Assembly (NCBI GenBank): GCA_910588905.1
Contig: CAJURZ010000002.1
Span: 81,165 to 145,164, forward strand
Source of the DNA: an uncultured Eggerthellaceae bacterium
GTDB lineage: Bacteria > Actinomycetota > Coriobacteriia > Coriobacteriales > Eggerthellaceae
DNA: 64,000 bases
Direction: 5' to 3'
A program made the position numbers and the translations under genes. Under the pieces are notes generated by a model that had not been told where the DNA came from, did not search any database, and saw only the letters and a program-made list of their open reading frames with translations. Below, piece by piece: positions 56,929-64,000 of the stretch. Every line of letters begins with the position of its first letter. The first letter of the stretch is position 1.

Positions 56929-56951
56929 TGTCAATTAGAAGTTCATGAACT
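56929..56951 (-). promoter_or_regulatory. Candidate activator-dependent promoter of the molybdoenzyme operon
   Basis: On the minus strand a perfect -35 box TTGACA (56929-56934) lacks a good -10 partner at 16-18 bp (TTAGGG). A perfect 12-bp palindrome, AGTTCATGAACT (56940-56951), lies 5 bp upstream of it, centred near -46 of the implied start. This is the usual place for an activator. The leader to the first gene would be about 110 nt. No gene lies in 56787-57078. Confidence 0.5.
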
Positions 56952-57025
56952 GGCATCATCGTAAGAAGAAAGGAGCGGGAACGAAAGCGAAGATTATCGT
57001 GAACACTGCGCCCAAATGTCATAGT

Positions 57026-57048
57026 GAGCATTCCAAAGAGGAATGCTC
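57026..57048 (-). terminator. Possible terminator of the giant surface protein gene
   Basis: A perfect 9-bp stem (GAGCATTCC with GGAATGCTC, 5-nt loop) lies 31 bp after the stop codon. The minus strand continues ACTATGACATTTG, so the U-tract is poor. Confidence 0.5.
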
Positions 57049-57078
57049 GTGTATTCTTAGGTAATGCTCTACCGAATC

Positions 57079-60000
57079 TTATCTACGACGCACATGAACA
57101 CGATGGCGATGTGCTACGAAAGCCCCGAACGCTGCAAGGCATCCGATGCTCGTCATCAACAGGAGCATCCCGAAAGTGCTGTCCCCGGTCTCTGCCAAAT
57201 GATCGTCTTCATCACCATTCGAGCCACCAGCGCCCACCGGAGGGGTTGGCTGCGGTGATGGTTGAGAGTCACTCGGTGTGGGCGTAGTGTCTCCCGACGG
57301 TGGCATTGGCGTGGGGCCGCCACCATCCGTAGGAGGCTTGGGCAGAGGAGTAGCGCCCTCATCCACGGGCACGATCTCTAAGACGTAGCGCTTTTCCACT
57401 GCTGGGTCTGCCTTGCTCCGAAGCACGATATCCCAGAGAGTGGATTCGCCACCATCGCGAACCAAGCTCATGATGCGAGCATGCCAAGCGAATAGGGATG
57501 ACCCACGCTTGGTGATCTGATACACCACGCCCTCAGGCACTGTAATGGCGAAATCCTCAGCCTTGGTAGGCACCTTCGATGCAGGCAGCTCGATCCGGGC
57601 GTAGCTGTTCTCGTCCCACCCGATAGCCTGGTCGCCCAGCTCGGCGATGGCGAGGGAAACGATCTCGAGCAGCGGGCCGTCGGGGCCAGGATCGGGGCCA
57701 GGGTCGGGATCGGTGCCGGGGCCGGGATCGGGAACGGTCGGCTCCCTCCAGCTGGCATACAGCTTCAGGTCGCCTGTGGCTCCCAGCGGAATCGCCGTGA
57801 CCGGCGCGCCTTCAAGGGCCGCATCCGCATACCAGCCGTCGAACACGAAGCCGTCGCGCACCACATCCGTCGCACCGGGCAGTCGCACGTCGCTCGCCAC
57901 AACCGAATAGCGGTCGGGCGCCGCATACCCCGAAGCCCACGCGCCGCCGTTCAGTTCGTAGGCTATGCCGTACTCCACAGCCGTCCATTTCGCGAACAGG
58001 TCGATGTTGCCCCGCGTCAGCTCCACGCTCTCAAGCGGCTGCCCGTTGAAGTCGGCGTTGTCGTACCAGCCTTCGAAAATGCAGCCGTTGCGCACTATGT
58101 CCGTCGCCGTCGGCAACGCAACCGTGCTACCTTCGAGGAAGCCGTCGTCGCCGAACTCGTAGACCGTCTGCGGCGTCGTGGCGAACACGCCGCCATCCTC
58201 GTGGAAGAACAGCACGCAGGCGTCGCTGGCCCAACGGGCGTGCAAGGTGACGTCGCCGTAGTCGCTGGCGGAGATCTCGGTGAGAGGGCTGTTCTCGAAC
58301 GTGGCGCTGTCGTACCACCCCGCGAAGTCGTGGTCCGGCCATGCCATGACATCGGTCGAGGGCAGCACGAGCCCGGTGCCCGCGGTATAGCTCTCGTACG
58401 GCGTCAGGTCGATGCTCTCGGGCGGCATGTCGCCATTGTGGTCGGAGCCCAAATCGTAGATCACGTCGTAGGTGTTCGGGGTCCACTTGGCCCAGAACGT
58501 GCGCTCGCCCATCTCGTCCGCCCCGATGGCCTTCACCGGGTCTCCCGAGAAGTCCTCGCTGGCATACCATCCCCCGAACGTGTATCCGCCGCGCTCCAGT
58601 TCGGGCAGCGTCACCCCGAAGCCGTACTGATAGCTGAACACGTCCTGCTCGCCCACCTTCAGCGTGCCCTGGTTCTTCTCCAGCGTCACCTCGTACAGGA
58701 TGGTCGTCCACTTGGCCCAAAGCTGCTTGTCGCCGAGGTCGTCCTCCGTGATGGCCGTCACCGGCGAGCCGACATAGTCGGCATTGTCAAACCAGCCGGC
58801 GAACGCATAGCCCAGGCGCGATATGTCGTCTGCGGTGGGCAGGACGAGGCCCGTGCCTGTCTGATAGACAGGCGTGTCGGACAGGCCCTCGACGAGTTCG
58901 CCACCCATCAGCTCGAGGGCAACAGTATATGTAAGCGGGTTCCACTTGGCCCAAAGCTGCTTGTCGCCGAAATCGAACACGCCGATGGAGCTCACCTGGC
59001 TGCCTGCACACGCCTCGTTGTCGAACCAGCCGCCGAACGTGTAGCCCGCGCGGCTCGGCGCGGCAAGCGTGGCGCCGGTGCCCGTCACGTACGACGTGAC
59101 GTTGTCGGCCACGTTGGCGAACGCGCCTCCGCCAAGGTTGAGCTTGACCGCATAGGTGTTGGGGCTCCAGCGCGCATACAGCGTGATGGGCTCAATCTGG
59201 CCCGGCTCGATCTGCGTGACGGGCGAGCCGGCGAAGTCGTCGCTCTCGTACCAGCCCTCGAACGTGTACCCGTCGCGCTTGATGTCTGAGCCCGTCGGAA
59301 GCACCAGCGTCTCCGTGGTGTTATATTCCACGGGCACCTTGTCGGCCTGGACCCAGCTGCCGCCGTTCGCGTCCAGCACCAAAGGGTGCTTCAATGAATC
59401 CGGATCGCGCTCGTCCACCACGACCTGCTTGGAATAGGACGCGAACGAGTGGTCGGTGGCGGCGATGCGCACTTCGTAGGTGCCCGGCGCCACGGGCGTG
59501 ATGGCGGCGGTCATGGGAATCCAAGCGGTCTCGGTCGCGGCAGCATCGTCCGCCGTAGCCTCAGTGCCGTCGCCCGCGCCTTCGCCAGCCACCGGGCGGT
59601 ACTCGAGGTCGGATGGCTTGTACACGCCGATGGACGCAAAGTGGATGGCGCCCATGCCATCGGTGCCCGCACGCACGCCACGCACGCGGTCGGCGCAATC
59701 CATCTCGGGCCGCGGCGGTATCTCGACCGTTTTCTCGAAGCTGTAGGGCTTGCCTAGGCCATGGTCGGCGCTATTGCCGTCAAAGCAGAACAAGCTCACC
59801 GATCGCGTGCCCTTGAACGCGGTCTCGTCGTTTTGGAACTTCTCGTACTCGATTATCTCGGAAAGGTCGATGCTGTCGGGACTCTCGGTAATAACAGAGA
59901 ACCTGTCGGGAGGCATCGTCGAGAAGATCTGGTTCTGCCAGTCGCCCTCTTTGATGCCGTAACTAGGATTGTCTTTCAAGGCCCGATAAGGCAAATTATG

Positions 60001-63000
60001 GACGCGCATTTTCGTCCGATCGAAATCCGAACCCTGGCATAGGAGCCTCTCGCTCTTGTAATCCAAAGCGAAGTCCATGTCATAGTCGAAGAAAGCTTGC
60101 TTGTCTCCCTCGAACCGCAAGACCGGATACCCTACGTTGATGGTAGGGTCGAATTCCCATGTGTCGCCGCTGAAGCCCCAAGCGTTATAGGTTTCCTCTT
60201 CCCGCAAGTTGGGGAAAGAATAGATGTTGGGGAATCGTTGCCCTTGTTCGTCGCGCAGGGTTACATATAGAGTGCTTCTTGCATAGGACACATTTGCACT
60301 CTGGTCGCCCCTCAAGCTCTGTCCAGAGGTTACAGCCGCGTCCTCGTAGCAGTTCTGGAAGGCGCTGCCCGCACCCGCGGCCGTGTAGCCCGCCAGACGC
60401 CAATAGCCTGCCTTAGCAACTCCCAGCCCAACGCAGTTGGACACCCGCGTATTCGCAGCATCGTAGTTCTCTGCCTCGATATCGCCCAGCAGCACGCCGA
60501 CCTTCGATGCGGCGCTCCCGCTCACGTTTACCTTCGAGACGCAGCGGTTCAACTGCGCCGACGTCCTCACCGCGCCCACCACGCCGCCGCACTTGACTCC
60601 CGACGTAGAGAGGCCTCCCTGCACGAAGATGTCCTCCATCGAACCATTGAGCATCCACCCGGTGATGAAGCCGCCATAGCCGCTCTGCCCGCACGTCAGG
60701 GCGCCGTTGGTCACCTGTATGCGCCTGAACTGCGACCCCTGTGCGGTCACGCCGTTGACGCCCATCCATCCGTCGTCGCCCGACACGAACCCGATGCGCA
60801 TCTTGCCGCGCAACTGCACATTGTCGAAGAACAAATCGGAGAACTTCGAGTTGAGAGAGCGGCGCGCGAGGATGCCATGTTGTTGAGCGCTCGCTGCATC
60901 CTGCAGGTTGCTGCAGTTTCGGATGGTCAGGTTGTTGATGTCGGCGTTGTGCACGTTGGCGAACAGCGACGCTCCTGCAAGGCCCGTTATCGTATGCCCG
61001 TTGCCATTGAACACCTTCGGGTTCGTTGCCGTGCCGCTCATGAGCTGCGACACCACCGAAACCGTCCGCGTATCGGCTGCCTCATTGGCGGCAGACCACT
61101 CCGTGAAGTCGAGGTCGGCCATCAGATGGAACGTGTCCACACCGCGCTGCAAGTCGTCGCCGATGCCCACGAAGTCGTCGACCGTATATATGTTCCGCTC
61201 GAACTTCGTGTAGCTTACGTTCTCCACCTCGGTGTTGTTCACCGTCTTCGCCGGAAGCTGCATCGCGGTGCCCTCGAGGGACAGGTTCTTGATGTAGGCG
61301 TGCTTTGCCCCCGTGAAGAGCGCGGGGAGCAACTCGCCTTCCGTATAGATGCGGTGCCCCTGCCCGTCCAGCTTGCCCATGAACACGATGTCGACGAGGC
61401 TGCTCGCGGCCTCGTCGATGCCCGACACCTTGATGTCGTTGTCAAGCACGTAGCTGCCATAGGGGTTGTCGGCGATCGCCTGCAGGTCCTCCGCAGTGCG
61501 GATGTGCGTGACGGGCACCTTGTCCTCGTACACGCTTGAGCGGAAGTCGTTCGTCATGCGCTTGGCCAGGAAGTACATGCGCGAGCGCAGGCCGTTCATC
61601 TGCGTGAGGTTGCGGTCGGCCTTGCCCGCATCGGTCTTCAGCGCCGTCTCGAACTTGTCCACCAGGTCATCGAAGTCGACGTAGGTGATCTTGTCCTCGT
61701 TGGCCTCGATGGCGTCCCACTTGGCCATCTGCCATTCCTTGAATGAGCCGTACCCGGTAAGCTTCTGCAGCTTCGCCAGGTCGCCGCCGCCTCCGTTGCG
61801 CCCGAATTCGGCCCAGGCGTCGAAGCCCTTGTCGCCGAGCATGCGGTATATCTCCAACTTGAACGACCGCGAATCGGGGCGGTTGCCGTTGCAGTGTATG
61901 GGGAACCACCACACGCCGCGCAGGTCGTCGGCGACGTAGTTGGCCCACAGCCACGTCCAGCTGCTTGACTCGGGCAAGCCCGGGCGCAGGAACAGCTGGT
62001 TGTCGTACACTTCCTCCACAGTCTCGAACTTACGCGAGCCGTCGTTGAACACCGATGAGTTCACCGGCATGGTGGCCGTCGTTCCATCATAGCCGTTCAG
62101 CACGTTGTTGCGCGAATGCAGGATGGTGGCCGTGGCGCCGGTGTCCATCGCCGAGGTGCCGTTCTGCCCGTCGAACCACGCCTGTGACGCCACTGCGTTC
62201 TGCTCGTCCTTGTCCAGCCTGAGGAACGCCTGCAACGCAGCATAGTCCAACATGTCCAGCGTCTCGTACATCTTGTGGTAGTAGTCGTCTATCTTCTCCT
62301 TGGACATGATGCGCTCGCGGCTCAGGTTGGATGACACGTCCTTCGACAGGTCCCAGTCGAAGGTCAGGTTCATCACGTACGTCCAGCCGCCGAAGCCTTG
62401 GGTCAGGAAGCCGTCGGTATAGTCCTCGTTGTTGGTGATGCCGCGCTGCTCGCCGTTCAGGAATATCTCCTTGTCGATGGCGTGCGCCATCTCATGCGAC
62501 CAGTAGTAGTCCCACGCGCACCCAAGCGCGGTGTAGGCCAGGAAGTAGATGTTCTTGTCGGTCCTCGATATGTTGTTCGTCATGGCCGCAGCGCCCTGGC
62601 CGTTGGCGATGAAGCGCCCGGTGACGTCGGTGAAGTTCTTGAGGTAGGGGTCCTCGGTGAGCTTCTTGCCCGTGGTGCCTTCCCGCTCCATGATCGACCT
62701 GCCCGAGTCGTACTTGGAGAAGATGTTGTCGAAGCTGACGACACAGACGGAGTCGACCCGCTCGACCCCCACGATGGAGGTCACGGTGGACACATAGCGC
62801 GACGCGGGGATGAAGATGTTGTCCAGGCGCTTCTTGTACGAGGCCCGGTGCGCGTCGTCGAGCGGGGTGCCCACCTCGTAGTTGCCGGTCGTTCCTGAGG
62901 CTATCAGCAGCGTGGTGGAGGCAAAGTACTGCGTGCCCGGCTCCAGCGTCAGCCACAGCAGCAGGTAGTCCGGATATCGAGACGCCTGGTCCCAGCCGCG

Positions 63001-64000
63001 CCATAGCGGCCGTTCGCTTTCGGGGACGCTCTCGTATTCGGGCGGCATGTATTCGTGGTAGAACGCGATGGAGCTCATGTAGTCCTTGAACCACTCGGCC
63101 ATGCTGGCGTAGCCGGTCGTGCGCTTGACCACGAGCTGGACGAGCTGCGTCGAAGACGTGAGGCCCGTGTAGCTGTAGAACATCTTGGGGATCACCATCT
63201 CGGAGAGCGCATCCACCTTGGCGAAGACGGGCATGTAGGATTTCCGCAACGTGGGCGTCATGCTCAAGAGCGACAGGCCGGGCCTGATGACGCTGCCCCG
63301 GAACGCCATCACCAAGAACGCGTTCGAGTCCTTTCGCGCCTTCACGGTCTCGTTGCCGCCGACATCGAAGCCCATGAAGCGCTCCAGGTAGGCGTAGAGG
63401 AACATCAGGTTGAACATCTTGGTCTCGGGCGCCGTCGAGCTCCAGTCCTCGCTCGGCATGGCAGCCTCTGCATTTTGCATGATGTAGTTCCACGCATACG
63501 ACTGCGAGTCGCAGGCGTTCCATGCAGGTATGTTTGTGACGAGGTTGGCCGCCACCTCCTCGGCGTTGTCGCGGATGTTCTTGTCGAAGTAGTCGCGGAC
63601 GCTGCGATGCATGCGGGGGTTGCCGCTGTAGCTTTGGAACCACGATGCCCAGGTCTTCGAGCGAATGAACGACGCCATGCGGGTGATGGCGGGCTGGGCG
63701 CTCTTGCCGATGATCCAGAAGTTCGGCTGGTACAGCACGCCCGTGTCTTGCGTCGCGTAGGATGCGGTGCAGGCTCCTTTGCCCAGGTAGTCAAGGTCGA
63801 GGGTCTGCGAAGTGCCGTCGGCGAAGCACACCACGCTGCGCACGACGTCCTGCTCTTGGCCTTCGAACAGGCTCACCTTCATGCCGTCGTCCTTGTGCAC
63901 CGGCCACATCTCGCGGATCTCCTTCGTGGCCAGCGGACTGTTCGCCGGCATAGCGTTGCCCGACTTCACGATGTCCTCGTAGGAGGCGAAGGGGGCCAGC
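57079..64000 (-). CDS. Giant cell-wall-anchored metalloprotease, ZmpB/M26-like, with InlB-type repeats (N-terminus outside window)
   Basis: At least 2,306 residues; the frame continues past the right edge. The zinc site is HEMAH at 62482-62496, in YYWSHEMAHAIDKEIFLNG, followed by a Glu in NNEDYTDGF, like ZmpB/IgA-protease enzymes. An M26-type beta domain follows (HIRTAEDLQAIADNPYGSYV, LDGQGHRIY) with GLUG-like segments. Seven InlB/Flg_new repeats (YTFxGWY...LWAKW) span about 57745-59385. A Pro/Gly/Asp linker and a 200-residue domain lead to the sorting signal LAETG (57184-57198), a hydrophobic helix and a basic tail. Presumably secreted, sortase-anchored, and active on host or microbial glycoproteins. 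Confidence 0.88.
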   Translation of the reverse strand, partial: LAPFASYEDIVKSGNAMPANSPLATKEIREMWPVHKDDGMKVSLFEGQEQDVVRSVVCFADGTSQTLDLDYLGKGACTASYATQDTGVLYQPNFWIIGKSAQPAITRMASFIRSKTWASWFQSYSGNPRMHRSVRDYFDKNIRDNAEEVAANLVTNIPAWNACDSQSYAWNYIMQNAEAAMPSEDWSSTAPETKMFNLMFLYAYLERFMGFDVGGNETVKARKDSNAFLVMAFRGSVIRPGLSLLSMTPTLRKSYMPVFAKVDALSEMVIPKMFYSYTGLTSSTQLVQLVVKRTTGYASMAEWFKDYMSSIAFYHEYMPPEYESVPESERPLWRGWDQASRYPDYLLLWLTLEPGTQYFASTTLLIASGTTGNYEVGTPLDDAHRASYKKRLDNIFIPASRYVSTVTSIVGVERVDSVCVVSFDNIFSKYDSGRSIMEREGTTGKKLTEDPYLKNFTDVTGRFIANGQGAAAMTNNISRTDKNIYFLAYTALGCAWDYYWSHEMAHAIDKEIFLNGEQRGITNNEDYTDGFLTQGFGGWTYVMNLTFDWDLSKDVSSNLSRERIMSKEKIDDYYHKMYETLDMLDYAALQAFLRLDKDEQNAVASQAWFDGQNGTSAMDTGATATILHSRNNVLNGYDGTTATMPVNSSVFNDGSRKFETVEEVYDNQLFLRPGLPESSSWTWLWANYVADDLRGVWWFPIHCNGNRPDSRSFKLEIYRMLGDKGFDAWAEFGRNGGGGDLAKLQKLTGYGSFKEWQMAKWDAIEANEDKITYVDFDDLVDKFETALKTDAGKADRNLTQMNGLRSRMYFLAKRMTNDFRSSVYEDKVPVTHIRTAEDLQAIADNPYGSYVLDNDIKVSGIDEAASSLVDIVFMGKLDGQGHRIYTEGELLPALFTGAKHAYIKNLSLEGTAMQLPAKTVNNTEVENVSYTKFERNIYTVDDFVGIGDDLQRGVDTFHLMADLDFTEWSAANEAADTRTVSVVSQLMSGTATNPKVFNGNGHTITGLAGASLFANVHNADINNLTIRNCSNLQDAASAQQHGILARRSLNSKFSDLFFDNVQLRGKMRIGFVSGDDGWMGVNGVTAQGSQFRRIQVTNGALTCGQSGYGGFITGWMLNGSMEDIFVQGGLSTSGVKCGGVVGAVRTSAQLNRCVSKVNVSGSAASKVGVLLGDIEAENYDAANTRVSNCVGLGVAKAGYWRLAGYTAAGAGSAFQNCYEDAAVTSGQSLRGDQSANVSYARSTLYVTLRDEQGQRFPNIYSFPNLREEETYNAWGFSGDTWEFDPTINVGYPVLRFEGDKQAFFDYDMDFALDYKSERLLCQGSDFDRTKMRVHNLPYRALKDNPSYGIKEGDWQNQIFSTMPPDRFSVITESPDSIDLSEIIEYEKFQNDETAFKGTRSVSLFCFDGNSADHGLGKPYSFEKTVEIPPRPEMDCADRVRGVRAGTDGMGAIHFASIGVYKPSDLEYRPVAGEGAGDGTEATADDAAATETAWIPMTAAITPVAPGTYEVRIAATDHSFASYSKQVVVDERDPDSLKHPLVLDANGGSWVQADKVPVEYNTTETLVLPTGSDIKRDGYTFEGWYESDDFAGSPVTQIEPGQIEPITLYARWSPNTYAVKLNLGGGAFANVADNVTSYVTGTGATLAAPSRAGYTFGGWFDNEACAGSQVSSIGVFDFGDKQLWAKWNPLTYTVALELMGGELVEGLSDTPVYQTGTGLVLPTADDISRLGYAFAGWFDNADYVGSPVTAITEDDLGDKQLWAKWTTILYEVTLEKNQGTLKVGEQDVFSYQYGFGVTLPELERGGYTFGGWYASEDFSGDPVKAIGADEMGERTFWAKWTPNTYDVIYDLGSDHNGDMPPESIDLTPYESYTAGTGLVLPSTDVMAWPDHDFAGWYDSATFENSPLTEISASDYGDVTLHARWASDACVLFFHEDGGVFATTPQTVYEFGDDGFLEGSTVALPTATDIVRNGCIFEGWYDNADFNGQPLESVELTRGNIDLFAKWTAVEYGIAYELNGGAWASGYAAPDRYSVVASDVRLPGATDVVRDGFVFDGWYADAALEGAPVTAIPLGATGDLKLYASWREPTVPDPGPGTDPDPGPDPGPDGPLLEIVSLAIAELGDQAIGWDENSYARIELPASKVPTKAEDFAITVPEGVVYQITKRGSSLFAWHARIMSLVRDGGESTLWDIVLRSKADPAVEKRYVLEIVPVDEGATPLPKPPTDGGGPTPMPPSGDTTPTPSDSQPSPQPTPPVGAGGSNGDEDDHLAETGDSTFGMLLLMTSIGCLAAFGAFVAHRHRVHVRRR

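Noticed and set aside
57024..57287. Plus-strand ORF at the end of the surface protein gene
   Set aside because: It is antisense to the sorting signal region and lacks support.
57745..59385. Tandem DNA repeats in the surface protein gene
   Set aside because: The repeats are diverged at DNA level and are explained as InlB-type protein repeats, not a CRISPR or microsatellite array.

Overview
This window is a GC-rich chromosomal segment from an anaerobic actinobacterium, most likely of the class Coriobacteriia (Eggerthellaceae-like: Eggerthella, Slackia, Gordonibacter relatives). The pointers are a dnaK-grpE-dnaJ-hspR-clpB chaperone operon with HspR, a DMSO-reductase-type operon divergent from a LuxR-family regulator with a large membrane domain, several molybdopterin oxidoreductases in a short space, nickel-hydrogenase functions (HypE, NikR), and the end of the anaerobic ribonucleotide reductase activase NrdG. 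No rRNA, tRNA, CRISPR array or insertion sequence was recognised. Assignments are from reading the sequence; no database was searched.

Layout. 1-11 kb: end of nrdG, a candidate 6S RNA, a PASTA-domain Ser/Thr kinase, purM-purN-xdhC-like-purH, a class B sortase with a 39-residue membrane peptide, and clpB. 11-15.2 kb: the hspR/dnaJ/grpE/dnaK heat-shock operon with a strong promoter overlapped by a degenerate HAIR operator. 15.5-21.7 kb: ferredoxin, hypE, a small helical protein with nikR, an Hsp20 gene under a perfect CIRCE element, mtnN-luxS, and a DUF4190-like membrane protein. 21.7-29 kb: dmsA-dmsB-dmsC-torD-dmsC2 and the divergent LuxR-type regulator. 29-36 kb: MutY-like glycosylase, lipoprotein, a YidC/TagF-like fusion next to a membrane sulfatase-fold enzyme, and a GIY-YIG/AlkD fusion. 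36-42.3 kb: a Sau3AI-like restriction enzyme, a C5 methyltransferase, Vsr and a UvrA2-type ATPase.

42.3-56.8 kb is the most distinctive metabolic region, all on the minus strand. In transcription order it holds Zn-ribbon, MFS, molybdoenzyme, two-cluster Fe-S protein, molybdoenzyme, two-cluster Fe-S protein, SlyD-like FKBP, Zn-ribbon and MFS. These genes look like one operon of about 9 kb that encodes two cytoplasmic molybdo/tungsto-enzymes of the acetylene hydratase / transhydroxylase / catechol dehydroxylase type, with their own transporters. A LysR regulator, a BioB-like radical SAM enzyme and a NitT/TauT-type ABC transporter follow. The radical SAM gene and the ABC substrate-binding gene share an 11-bp upstream motif.

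The right end (57-64 kb) is one huge gene, incomplete at the edge. It encodes a cell-wall-anchored ZmpB/M26-like metalloprotease with seven InlB-type repeats and an LAETG sorting signal.
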